A DNA stretch of 64,000 nt from Crocinitomicaceae bacterium (GCA_002707155.1 PAME01000001.1:728029-792028); one strand, 5' to 3'. Positions 54,094-62,916 are shown, counted from the stretch's first letter. The notes: generated from the sequence alone by a model not told the origin. Translations and numbers: made by a program.

Positions 54094-55707
54094 TTATTTT
54101 ATTACAAGTCGATATTTAAAGTCACCCACCACTTTTACTTCGGTTTTATAACTGGCATATATATCTTTATAATCGGAATCGTCGGTATTGAAATTCAGCT
54201 TCACTATTGCTCTTTCAGCCTTGTACAATAAGTTTATTTTAGGCACACTTACTGGAGCAGCTAAAACAGAATACTGCGGTTCTAGCACTTTTTTATTAAT
54301 TGGAATTCCTGCCGAAATCTCAGCGCCAACTTCCATTAAGGAGTCTAAAATCACATTGTCTTCATTTATGGTGTAAATCTGAATGCCAGCCCTAAATGGG
54401 TAATAATTATAAGCATGAACGTTCACAAATCCACCTTCGATCAGTTCAGCGCCTTCATCGGGTTCGCCCAAATCAAAATCAACAGTGTCGATTAATTGCA
54501 AGTTATTCGCTCTTATATTGAGCGGAATGCTCATATTAAGTTTTGCCTTAATACCGTAATCAGAAAACAGAAAATCATTTCCTCCAGAGATGTTTCCTAA
54601 AGGATTAATCGTAAAGTCCATGTCGTACTGAACTTCATTTGGCATAACACTAATGAATTCGGTAATATTTGAGTTTGCCTCATTTAGTTCGTATTTCGAT
54701 AATGAAGGAATTATAGGAACCTGATAGAGCGAGTAATCCTCTTTTGCGCGAGCTAAATTTAAGGATTGAAAGATAAAGTCTCCTTTAAGGTCAACAAAAT
54801 TTCCCGTTTTGGAATTTATAGCCGTAAGTTTATTCACAGTACCTTGTAAATCCACTCCAATTCTATTTTCAAACTCAAAAGAGAATTTCGCTTTTTGCAC
54901 ATCGAAGCTACCCGAACGTATTTGATTAAAAGCATCAAACTCCGAATTGGATTCATCGGGCTTTTCAGTGGTGGTGGTAAATACTCCTTTTACCATTTCT
55001 GGTTTAATTTCAAGAAAGCTATTTTCTATGGTAACTATATCTGCACTGGTGTAGTTGTAAAGGTTTGAAGGTGATGTAGGGTTAGCAAACCGCACCGTAA
55101 AATAAAAGAAGATGGTATTGTAGTCGTTTAAATCTTTACCTCTAAGGTTGAGAAGATAACCTGATAAATCCACTTCATCAACAACTTCAGAAGGATTACC
55201 AGGGCTTCCTGCAGGCAGGTTTCTTGATAATAATAGTGTTTTACCATCTTTTACTCCAGAACTCATATTGTAGGTTATGATAGTTGGCTCTGTAATGGTT
55301 GAAGATACTTTGAATTTTATAGTTCCACTTTTAATAAGCGCATCGGTTAAGTTAGCATTTGATATTTCGAATTTTGATTCATTCGTATCAGAAATCAATG
55401 GGTTTGCTTTATCCCACGCGAGGTTAAATGCAGGACCAGGATTAACTTGTGATAGCGTTGTATCAGGAATGGTAAAATCGTCGGCTAACTTTAAATCTAA
55501 AATCTCGTTTTCATACACCAAATGCAATAAATCATTATCCCGCACTTGAATGAGATCATCTTCAAAGATGTTTTGGAGGTCTAATTGGCTATCGACAATA
55601 GGAACCAATGCGTCAATTGGCCAGCCTTCCTTTCTTTTCTTGCAGGAAACCATCACAAGCAGAGCACAAGCAACAATTAAAAATCGGTTTTTAGTTCTCA
55701 ACAACAT
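54094..55707 (-). CDS. Large lipoprotein of unknown function
   Basis: From the ATG at 55707 the protein has 537 residues. The N-terminus is a lipoprotein signal (RFLIVACALLVMVSCKKRKEGWP) with the lipid-bearing Cys in VMVSC. A longer in-frame start (55848) would put 47 residues before the signal and overlap the promoter and start of the divergent gene at 55787, so it is rejected. The rest is beta-rich, with many short strands and no domain I recognise. The one-base gap to the barrel gene suggests a shared complex. Confidence 0.75.
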   Translation of the reverse strand: MLLRTKNRFLIVACALLVMVSCKKRKEGWPIDALVPIVDSQLDLQNIFEDDLIQVRDNDLLHLVYENEILDLKLADDFTIPDTTLSQVNPGPAFNLAWDKANPLISDTNESKFEISNANLTDALIKSGTIKFKVSSTITEPTIITYNMSSGVKDGKTLLLSRNLPAGSPGNPSEVVDEVDLSGYLLNLRGKDLNDYNTIFFYFTVRFANPTSPSNLYNYTSADIVTIENSFLEIKPEMVKGVFTTTTEKPDESNSEFDAFNQIRSGSFDVQKAKFSFEFENRIGVDLQGTVNKLTAINSKTGNFVDLKGDFIFQSLNLARAKEDYSLYQVPIIPSLSKYELNEANSNITEFISVMPNEVQYDMDFTINPLGNISGGNDFLFSDYGIKAKLNMSIPLNIRANNLQLIDTVDFDLGEPDEGAELIEGGFVNVHAYNYYPFRAGIQIYTINEDNVILDSLMEVGAEISAGIPINKKVLEPQYSVLAAPVSVPKINLLYKAERAIVKLNFNTDDSDYKDIYASYKTEVKVVGDFKYRLVIK

Positions 55708-55786
55708 AATTGGTAAAAATAGAAATTTAAATGGAGGATAAAAGGTTAAATTTGCAGGCGGATATTGCTTGAATCGGAGCATAACT

Positions 55787-56245
55787 ATGGACAACACAAA
55801 ACTTAAACTTGAATTGAAAATGCCATTCTTTATGGCTTGGATTTTCACCTTCGTATTTCTTTACGCATTGTCTTATTTGTGGCATGGAGTAATATTGAAT
55901 GATTTAAGCAGAATTTCCTACCCCAAGAATTTCTTTTTGATTTTAGTAGCAGCAGTATATTTCTGCATTTCCTTTGCTCTTACTTTTCTTGCTCAGGTGC
56001 TCCCGTTTGACCAAAAGTTGCACATTAAAGGATTAATTGTAGGTGCACCCGTAGGTTTGTTTATCTACTTAATTGCATTTGTTTTTGGAATTAGCTTCTA
56101 TTCTAATCCAACTTTAGCGCATATATTGTTTGATTTAGGCTGGCAAGTATTTGAAGGAGCAATCGGAGGAATTATTGCCGGAGGCTTACTTAGCTTTTTT
56201 GGATTTATTGCTTCAGAAAGAAAGAAATCAAAAGCTTCCCATTAA
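55787..56245 (+). CDS. Four-helix membrane protein, unknown family
   Basis: From the ATG at 55787 the protein has 152 residues and about four membrane helices (about 14-34, 50-70, 82-104, 120-142). It contains YLWHGVILNDL after the first helix, somewhat like DUF1761-type small membrane proteins, and a Gly-rich last helix (GAIGGIIAGGLLSFFGF). It diverges from the lipoprotein operon and overlaps the ZIP gene end by 4 bp. A TTG at 55769 adds six residues and is not favoured. No function assigned. Confidence 0.7.
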   Translation: MDNTKLKLELKMPFFMAWIFTFVFLYALSYLWHGVILNDLSRISYPKNFFLILVAAVYFCISFALTFLAQVLPFDQKLHIKGLIVGAPVGLFIYLIAFVFGISFYSNPTLAHILFDLGWQVFEGAIGGIIAGGLLSFFGFIASERKKSKASH

Positions 56246-57048
56246 TTACCCACAAGCAAGCTAATTGCCATAACCACCATTCCAGCAATTAAACCGTATA
56301 ATGATCTGTGATGCGATCCAAATTTTTGTGCAGCGGGAAGTAATTGGTCGAATGAAATGAAAATCATTATTCCAGCGATAAAGGCAAACACCGTTCCCAT
56401 AAGCACATCAGAAAGAAAGTTTCTGAGCACCAAATAACCGAATACAGCCCCAACAGGTTCAGCTAGTCCTGATAAAACAGAATAGTAAAAAGCTTTCTTT
56501 TTATTTCCCGTTGCGTAAAAAATCGGGGTAGAAACTGCAATTCCCTCTGGAATATTGTGAATGGCAACTGCAACCGCGATAGAAAGTCCAAGACTAGTAT
56601 CTTTCATACTTGCAAGAAAAGTTGCTATGCCTTCAGGGAAATTGTGGATGCCAATTGCAAGAGCCGTAAAAATTCCCATACGATATAACTTCTTGTACTT
56701 CTGTTCTTCGGGCGGTGGCTCCGGATCATCGTTAAATTCATGCGGATTTTCAAAACTGGGAATGAGTTTATCTATTAATGCCGTTACTAGCATTCCTCCG
56801 AAGAATGCGCCACAAACAATCCAACCAGCCATAGATTCTCCTAATTCTTCTCCGACGGTCCTAAATCCCTCAGCAAGCAATTCTACAAAGGATATATAAA
56901 TCATTACTCCCGCAGAAAAGCCCATCGCAGTTGAAAGCAATTTTGTGTCTGTCTTTTTAGCAAAAAAGGCAATGGCTGCACCAATTGCAGTACTAAGCCC
57001 CGCTAAAGTGGTAAGGGCAAAAGCAAATAGAAGGTTATCTTCATTCAT
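56242..57048 (-). CDS. zupT: ZIP-family zinc transporter
   Basis: This 268-residue protein has eight membrane helices and both ZIP metal motifs: HNFPEGIATF and HNIPEGIAVS, about 35 residues apart, as in ZupT. A variable loop with acidic residues (NDDPEPPPEEQKYKK) lies between helices 3 and 4. It should import zinc and perhaps iron or manganese. Its ATG overlaps the stop of the thioesterase gene by 8 bp, so they are one operon. Confidence 0.92.
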   Translation of the reverse strand: MNEDNLLFAFALTTLAGLSTAIGAAIAFFAKKTDTKLLSTAMGFSAGVMIYISFVELLAEGFRTVGEELGESMAGWIVCGAFFGGMLVTALIDKLIPSFENPHEFNDDPEPPPEEQKYKKLYRMGIFTALAIGIHNFPEGIATFLASMKDTSLGLSIAVAVAIHNIPEGIAVSTPIFYATGNKKKAFYYSVLSGLAEPVGAVFGYLVLRNFLSDVLMGTVFAFIAGIMIFISFDQLLPAAQKFGSHHRSLYGLIAGMVVMAISLLVGN

Positions 57049-57430
57049 TTGTATACCTATCTTTTACAATTTGTGGAATAGGAACAGCTTCACCAGACTC
57101 ATCAATTCTCACAAATACTATATGGGTGCTACAAACAACACTTTCTTCAGTGCTGTAAACATTATATCGTCTAGCTTCTACAGAAAGCGCAATAGAAGTA
57201 TTGCCCACTTTTTTCACTTCTGCGTAGATTTTTATTTGTTCGCCAGCTTTAACTGCTTTTTGAAAAACAACTTCTTCTATTTTAACGGTCACCATATTTG
57301 GTGTATGACAAATTTGGGCAGCATAACTCGCTGCAGCTTCATCGATCCAGCTAATCATAGTTCCGCCAAAAAGATTGCCATGGATACCGATATCCCTAAC
57401 CATACATAGCTTTTGCATCAACAGAACCAT
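57041..57430 (-). CDS. Acyl-CoA thioesterase, hotdog fold (YciA-like)
   Basis: This 129-residue protein has the single hotdog domain of YciA/BFIT-type acyl-CoA thioesterases. The N-terminal VRDIGIHGNLFGGTMISWIDEAAASYA holds the conserved N-x-x-G-G and Asp-Glu that form the catalytic helix, followed by NMVTVKIEEVVFQKAVKAGEQIKIYAEV. It should hydrolyse acyl-CoAs; chain length is unknown. It is the first gene of a two-gene operon with the ZIP transporter. Confidence 0.9.
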   Translation of the reverse strand: MVLLMQKLCMVRDIGIHGNLFGGTMISWIDEAAASYAAQICHTPNMVTVKIEEVVFQKAVKAGEQIKIYAEVKKVGNTSIALSVEARRYNVYSTEESVVCSTHIVFVRIDESGEAVPIPQIVKDRYTNE

Positions 57431-57470
57431 AGCAGTTTTTAAGGGGCAAAGGTAGCCAAAGTAGGCAAAA

Positions 57471-57492
57471 AAAAGAGGGGCAAAAGCCCCTC
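57471..57492 (-). terminator. Terminator of the mechanosensitive-channel gene
   Basis: GAGGGGC (57475-57481) pairs with GCCCCTC (57486-57492) around AAAA. On the minus strand the stem is followed by a run of Ts (plus-strand A-run before 57475), placing it after the MscS stop at 57517. Confidence 0.88.
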
Positions 57493-57516
57493 ATATTATT
57501 ACTATAGGTTCAAAAT

Positions 57517-58346
57517 TTAGGGTTGAATCATATGTACATCTCTCTGTGGGAAAGGGATGGTGATTCCAGCATCGTCCAATGCAATTTTTCCTTTTTCTAA
57601 AGTCTCAAAGTAAATGTCCCAATAATCTTCGGGAGTAGCCCATGGCCTTACTGCTAAATTTACAGAAGAATCGGCTAATTCACTAACCGCAACCATTGGC
57701 GCTGGGTCCTTCAGCACTTTGGGATTGCTAGCCATGATTTCAATCAATAAGTCCTTTGCTTTTTTGATATCGCTATCGTAGCTTATGCCTATTGTTAAAT
57801 CTACACGTAATTGATTTCTTAAACTAAGATTAACTAGACTGCCATTCGATATAGCGCCATTTGGAATAATTGCCACTTTACCATCTGGAGTATTGATTTT
57901 GGTAATAAAAATCTGAATTTCCAAAACATGGCCAAAGTGTCCTTGAGTATCGATAAGATCACCTACCTTGTAGGGTTTGAAGAGGAGAATCAAAACACCA
58001 CCTGCAAAATTTGCGAGTGTACCTTGCAATGCCAATCCAATCGCCAAACCAGCGGCTCCGATAATTGCAACAAACGAGGTAGTTTCTATACCAATCATAC
58101 TGGCAACACTTACAAAAAGCATAACCTTAAAAATCACGGTTACCATATTGAGGATAAACGGTCTTAAAGTATCATCTACTCCTTTTTCTCGAACCCCTTT
58201 GATAGTAGTTTGACAAATCCGTTGATGACTTGTAAACCCACAAAGAGTACAATAAGTGCCAAAATCATTTTTGGGCCATATTCCATTAACATTTGAATCG
58301 CCTTATCCGAGTATTTGTCAATATTTGAAATTTCTATAGTTTCCAT
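57517..58346 (-). pseudogene. Small MscS-type mechanosensitive channel, broken by a one-base frameshift
   Basis: The ATG at 58346 opens METIEISNIDKYSDK, then a first helix (MILALIVLFVGLQVINGFVKLLSKG), FEKKE and a TAG at 58176-58178. In the next frame the family sequence continues: KGVDDTLRPFILNMVTVIF, then GIETTSFVAIIGAAGLAIGLALQGTLANFAGGVLILLFKPYKVGD, the pore helix and beta domain of MscS, to the stop at 57517. Adding one A to the A5 run (plus-strand Ts 58183-58187) joins them into a 276-residue protein, the normal length for short MscS channels. All core motifs are intact, so the lesion is recent or a sequencing error. Confidence 0.88.
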
Positions 58347-58448
58347 TTAATTTTGATTTAGTAGTTGACCATAAGAATAAGTTTTGTTATTCAAAAAACT
58401 ACCTTTTACCCATTGGAATTAAGAGGATTGGAAGTAAAATCTGTTGAA

Positions 58449-59609
58449 TTACTGCAATTCGTTCAATGCATTTAAAATAATGGCGCATCCTTCTTTTATT
58501 TCTTCTTTGGAAATAACAAGAGGAGGACTAATTCTAAATCCGTTCGGAACGCTTAAAAACCAAAAAAGTAATACCCCACGTTCACGGCATTTTTGTATCA
58601 ATTCTGAAACTTGATTAGCAGTTTCTAGGTTTATTCCTATCATCAATCCAGTTCTTCTAAACGAAGTTACCTTAGCATGTTCCGATAGCAGATTTTCAAT
58701 GAGCTGCCCTTTTTCTTCGACTTCCAATGAACGTTCTAACAGCTTATATTTTAATAACCCTGCATTTGCAGCTGCGCATACAACGGGGTTTCCACCGAAA
58801 GTGGTAATATGGCCTAGCTCAGGTTTTGACTGTATACAATCAAGAATTTCTTTGCTGGAAACAACTGCTCCTATTGGCAATCCACCTCCAAGAGCTTTAC
58901 CAAGACATAAGATATCCGGCGTTATTTCAAATTGACTAAATGCGGAGAATTGACCGCTTCGGCCGTATCCGCATTGAATTTCGTCGAGAATTAATAAACT
59001 AGAGCATGCATTACATTGCTCTCTTAGGGCGGTCATAAAAGCAGATGAAGGTATTCTTACTCCTGCATCTCCTTGAATAGTTTCAAGGATAACACAAGCG
59101 GTGTCAGTGTCTATAGCTTCTACAGCATCAATTGAATTCCATTCCAAAAACTCAACACCCGGCAGAAGCGGACGAAAAGCTGTTTTTTTGTACTCATTTG
59201 AACTTACGCTCATACTGCCATGTGTGTTACCATGATAGGCTCCCGTGAATGAAATTATTTTTGATCTTCCCGTATGTCGTTTGGCAATTTTTAGAGCTGC
59301 TTCAATCGCTTCGGTTCCACTGTTTAAAGGGTAAACTGTGTTTAACGCATTGGGTAATAAGGAGCTTAGGGTGTCACAAAACCGAGTAACGGATTCTTGT
59401 TGATATTCCCCGTAAACCATAACATGCGCATGGTTTTCAAGTTGCTTAATAATTGCATCATTAATTTCAGGTACAGAATGTCCCAGATTATTAACCGATA
59501 CCCCAGCAATAAAATCAAGGTATTCCTTTCCAGAATCATCAATGAGTTTACAGCCTTTTGCCTTTTTAATTTTCAGTCCAACTGGGTGACATGTAGTATT
59601 TGCAAGCAC
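58449..59609 (-). CDS. Class III PLP aminotransferase (acetylornithine/ornithine type)
   Basis: This 386-residue protein has the class III aminotransferase pattern: LDFIAGVSVNNLGHSVPEI, YPLNSGTEAIEAALKIAKR, FTGAYHGNTHGSMSVS, LILDEIQCGYGRSGQ with the PLP Asp, and the Schiff-base Lys in LCLGKALGGGLPIGA. The family includes ArgD and ornithine aminotransferase. The start is GTG at 59609. Related proteins have about 15-25 more residues at the N-terminus; in-frame codons before the GTG (FYA) still look homologous, but a TAA at 59619 ends that frame, so the 5' end may be trimmed. It stands alone, not beside arginine genes. Confidence 0.88.
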   Translation of the reverse strand: MLANTTCHPVGLKIKKAKGCKLIDDSGKEYLDFIAGVSVNNLGHSVPEINDAIIKQLENHAHVMVYGEYQQESVTRFCDTLSSLLPNALNTVYPLNSGTEAIEAALKIAKRHTGRSKIISFTGAYHGNTHGSMSVSSNEYKKTAFRPLLPGVEFLEWNSIDAVEAIDTDTACVILETIQGDAGVRIPSSAFMTALREQCNACSSLLILDEIQCGYGRSGQFSAFSQFEITPDILCLGKALGGGLPIGAVVSSKEILDCIQSKPELGHITTFGGNPVVCAAANAGLLKYKLLERSLEVEEKGQLIENLLSEHAKVTSFRRTGLMIGINLETANQVSELIQKCRERGVLLFWFLSVPNGFRISPPLVISKEEIKEGCAIILNALNELQ

Positions 59610-59660
59610 TGCGTAAAATTAATATTCTAAAATATCAATAGGATAAGAATTTAAACAAAT

Positions 59661-59686
59661 AAACCTCTTGATTTTTTAAGAGGTTT
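59661..59686. terminator. Hairpin at the edge of the decayed region
   Basis: AAACCTCTT (59661-59669) pairs with AAGAGGTTT (59678-59686) around GATTTTTTA. It lies downstream of the T9SS-domain remnant on the minus strand and may be that lost gene's terminator. Confidence 0.55.
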
Positions 59687-59820
59687 ACAGCAAAAAGTGA
59701 TGATCTGGAAGGATTAGAACCCTACTTTATTAAATTTCACACTCTTTTATTACTTTTTCAATTCCTTAAGTTGATATTTCGGAGCTATTTTTTATTCTAA
59801 AGAAAGTTAATGAGGTGTTA

Positions 59821-60050
59821 TTAGTTTTTAATGATTCTAAAGGTTTTGATTAAGGATTCATTTTCTACTCTGAGCACCATACAAGTATTTGCAGGTAAAT
59901 CTTGAATACGAATTTCAGGCTACTGTTAATCACTTTTTTACTATCCAATAATTTTACTTGCATATAGCACAATCGATAGGTCAAATTTTGATTGTTGTAA
60001 TTACCAATGTTAAGTGTCAGTGCATTAATTGTTGGGAATAGGATAAGCTA
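59821..60050 (-). pseudogene. Remnant of a type IX secretion C-terminal sorting domain
   Basis: On the minus strand the reading frames spell a type A T9SS sorting domain in pieces: YPIP (about 60045-60034), then NALTLNIGNYNNQNLTYR, MQVKLLDSKKV, and in another frame EIRIQDLPANT, LRVENES, KTFRIIKN and a stop at 59821. The order YPNPxxxxLTLxI ... GKLLxxxKV ... LPAxTYxLRV ... KTFRIIK is the standard domain. Several frameshifts and internal stops separate the parts and no body of the protein is left upstream. Confidence 0.75.
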
Positions 60051-60274
60051 TTAACTCAAGATTAATCATTGCTAACCATTCAATTAATTACATCAACTAT
60101 TTAACAGGCTTATTTTACACCTTGGCGTAACGAGCCATTACTGTCTATATTGTTAATGAATACTACTTGCCGTATACAGACAAGCAAAGGAGGGGGGTGA
60201 ATATAAACAGGTAAGTTTATAGCAAAGGTTTTAGTTCTCCTATTGAAAAGACTATAGGTATCACATTAAATAAA

Positions 60275-61185
60275 ATGATTCCCCGTAAAGATACCCCACC
60301 GTAAATAAATTATGTTGTGTGATAGTTTATTTGTGAAAAAGTAAGAATCATGGATATATTAAAATTTGTATCGATTTATCCACTTGAACAAAGTTGTCGG
60401 TATAATTTTAAGGAATTACGAGAAAAAGAAGGTGTAATTTGCAAAAAGTGTAAATCAAAGAGCCGTTCCTGGCTGAAAAACAAGGAACAATAATTCAAGC
60501 CTCAAAATTACCGATTTGCACATGGTATTTGCCTATGGCATTCATGAGCTTCTCAAAGAAACAGATTTCAACTACAGAACTACAACGCCAACTTGGTCAT
60601 TCGAGGTATGATACCATTTGGGCATTATTGCATAAAATAAGGACAGCTATGGGTTTATGAGATGGCACTGTTTAACCTCAATGATAGTATAGAAATGGAC
60701 GAAGGTTTTTTCTCAATAGCCACTCCAAAAGGTACTAAGTTAAAAAGAGGTAAAGGAATTTAGAAACAAAAAAATGAAACAGTTGAGAAAACGAGTTATA
60801 CAGGCTATTACAAGATGAAAGTTCTAGAAACACAAAAAGCAGACTCAATCAACGAATATTTGGAAGAGCATATAAATGATTATGTCAATCGTATTTTCTG
60901 ATAAAAGCAAGAGTTATGTGGATATTTCAGACTTTGTTGAGGCACATTACACAGAGAAATCTACCAAAGAAACGACCAACTTTACATTAAAATGGGTTCA
61001 TATTGCAATAAGTAATGCAAAGCGCAATTTTCTAGGTTTTACCACAAGATTGAAGGAAAATTCCTTCAGCTATATTTAAATGAATTTTGCTACAAACTAA
61101 ATCGCAAATATTTCGCTAACCGCTTATTTGAGAGGCTTTCAATTGCATTGGCGTGGTTCGTACGGGGGTGTTAGCGGGTAATCAT
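60275..61185 (+). mobile_element. Degenerate IS1595-type insertion sequence with recognisable ends
   Basis: Imperfect terminal inverted repeats are seen: ATGATTCCCCGTAAAG...ACCCC at the left (from 60275) and, read on the minus strand from 61185, ATGATTACCCGCTAACACCCC. Between them, transposase pieces occur in several frames: a zinc-ribbon start MDILKFVSIYPLEQ and CKKCKSKSR (from 60350), then ELQRQLGHSRYDTIWALLHKIR, then IEMDEGFFSIATPKGTKLKRG with the DDE acidic residues, then VFSDKSKSYVDISDFVEAHY and KLNRKYFANRLFERLSIALAW (to about 61156). These are ISXO2/IS1595-family transposase motifs. At least five stops or frameshifts break it. No target-site duplication was clear. Confidence 0.8.
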
Positions 61186-61301
61186 ATTTTTAAATTTATG
61201 TTTAAACTATTTTCATGATTAAATTTCTGCTAATCCGCAATTATACCATCGCGTAAATTGATCACGTTGCGAGACTCTTGATTTGTAGAAAATTAAGAGA
61301 C

Positions 61302-61890
61302 ATGAATAGTATAGATTTTATTGAGAGATTTCTACAGAAGAGAGCTGCAAGGCAGATTTTAAAAACAAAGAGAACTTGAGGGTGTGAAATCCAAAAAATA
61401 GGGTTATCAAAAACACTATTGGCTTAAATCTAAGAGGCAATGGGAATGCAAGAACAGCACCTTTAGAGCAACATTAAGAAGCGGGATGATCTCTGCACTC
61501 TAAATAATAGTCTACAGTTTGACGGAGGGTATTTTGAAAAAGCCATACCTCATAATTTAAAACTAAATAGAGGCAGGGGAGGTCAACGACAGGTGAATGT
61601 GGCTATCATGGTCGAATCCACACCATTAAAAGAAAAAGAAACGAGGTATATCCAAACATGTAAGCTATTTCATAATGAAGGTGCTTTCAAACCATAAAGC
61701 CACTAGTATTAATAAGTGCATAGCCGATAATATTGATGATAAAGCAATTGTGTTTTCTGATAAAAGCAAAAACTAAATTGAAATACATGTAAGTGAAAAA
61801 TAGATCTAATAAACAGCAAAACTTATAAAACGAAGCGAACGCCATCGCATAACAGTACCTGAAAAAATGACGGTGAAATGCAATATAAAC
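61302..61890 (+). mobile_element. Second, more decayed IS1595-type transposase remnant
   Basis: Starting MNSIDFIERFLQK (61302), fragments YWLKSKRQWECKNSTFRATLRSGM, FDGGYFEKAIPHNLKLNRGRGG and VNVAIMVESTPL match the same DDE transposase family as the preceding copy but differ in sequence, so it is a separate element. It lacks much of the N-terminal zinc ribbon and middle, and has many stops. Clear terminal repeats were not found. Confidence 0.65.
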
Positions 61891-62222
61891 CGTTGTACTG
61901 CCAAAAAAATCTATATGTGTATAGGTTTTTTATTTTTTAAAACCGCTATTATTAATTCAAAATACTCATTAATAGGCAGTTGAATTGTAATTAAAGGCAA
62001 ATAATAGACGGGTTCTATTGCAAATTAAATCGAGGGAACACAGGAGTCTGACTTTTTGATAGACATACCTTTGCAAAGGTTACATCTTACTAGTAAACAT
62101 GCGGATTAGCAGATTTAGAAATATAAAACTCTTGCTCTCTAGCACTTTGAAAAGTAAGATTGCACTTTTTTATTTCAATTGGTGTAAATAAAATTTGAGT
62201 CAATAAATAAAAGACAAACTAG
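61891..62222. other. Intergenic stretch without recognisable gene
   Basis: No open frame, RNA or repeat can be supported here. It is AT-rich and lies between the second IS remnant and the Crp/Fnr-type gene, and may hold the lost end of that IS and the promoter of the regulator. Confidence 0.4.
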
Positions 62223-62258
62223 GATTATTTTATTAGTAATAAATCTTTAAAATACTAC

Positions 62259-62852
62259 ATTATCAAAAAGTCTTTAGAGTCATTTATTAGAGAGCAGGTA
62301 ACCTCTCCAAAAGAAGTTGAAATCGATGAATTTCTTTCTATTTTCAAGGAAAAGAAATTCAAAAAAGGAGATTTTTTCAAAGAACTATTTACTATTGGAG
62401 AAGAAGTAGCTTTTCTCTCCAAAGGAGCGGTTAGAATGGTAATCTATAAGGATAATGGAGAAGAAGTAACAGGAAATATTGTTAAAGAAGAGGCATTTAT
62501 TGTTGACGTATTTCGATTAGGTAAAGCTTCTAATAATCACGAGGGAATACCATCAAATTTAGGAATAATATGCATGGAAGATCTTACTTTATTTACTACT
62601 TCCTTTAATATTTTTACTAGAATATTAGAACGTAATCTCGTCATGAACATAGTTGTTCGAAAATTTATGTCAAAAAGACTGTTCGATCTCACTCAAAGAC
62701 AGATTAGTTTTCTTACTGGCGGAGCAAAAGAGCGGTATACATTCATTTTGGAGCAAAACCCCAATTTGTTAAAGAACTGGCCACTGCGTTTTATCGCTTC
62801 AATGATCGGGATAACTCCAACTCAATTAAGCAGAATAAGAAGTGAAAAATAG
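62259..62852 (+). CDS. Crp/Fnr-family transcription regulator without a standard start codon
   Basis: A frame open from a TAG at 62220 encodes the full pattern of a Bacteroidota Crp/Fnr protein: KKSLESFIREQV, FKEKKFKKGDFF, LSKGAVRMVIYKDNGEEVTGNIVKEEAF (cyclic-nucleotide-type beta roll), a long helix and a C-terminal helix-turn-helix (LRFIASMIGITPTQLSRIRSEK). About 197 residues is the normal length. However, the first ATG in frame (62436) lies well inside the beta roll. Where a start is expected, the codons are ATT ATC AAA AAG (62259-62270). Either ATT is used, or ATG has mutated to ATC. It precedes the adhesin-like gene by 200 bp. Confidence 0.7.
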   Translation: MIKKSLESFIREQVTSPKEVEIDEFLSIFKEKKFKKGDFFKELFTIGEEVAFLSKGAVRMVIYKDNGEEVTGNIVKEEAFIVDVFRLGKASNNHEGIPSNLGIICMEDLTLFTTSFNIFTRILERNLVMNIVVRKFMSKRLFDLTQRQISFLTGGAKERYTFILEQNPNLLKNWPLRFIASMIGITPTQLSRIRSEK

Positions 62853-62908
62853 GTTTCAATAATTGCTATTTCTCAACATTGTTGAGTGCTTATTCTTTTT
62901 AGATGTTT

Positions 62909-62916
62909 TAAATTTG
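62909..62916 (+). promoter_or_regulatory. -7 box (TAAATTTG) upstream of the adhesin-like gene
   Basis: TAAATTTG matches TAnnTTTG and would give a leader of about 130 nt for the gene at 63052. A short palindrome CTCAACATTGTTGAG lies 23 bp before it, after the regulator gene. Confidence 0.45.

Noticed and set aside
55708-55848. Longer N-terminus for the large lipoprotein
   Set aside because: It would bury the lipoprotein signal peptide behind 47 residues and overlap the start of the divergent gene.
59690-59735. On the minus strand GGGTTCTAATCC followed by TTCCAGATCATCA resembles the T-arm and 3' end of a tRNA
   Set aside because: No matching acceptor 5' strand, D-arm or anticodon arm is present upstream, and the T-loop lacks the conserved purine. 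At best a tRNA tail fragment; chance similarity cannot be excluded.
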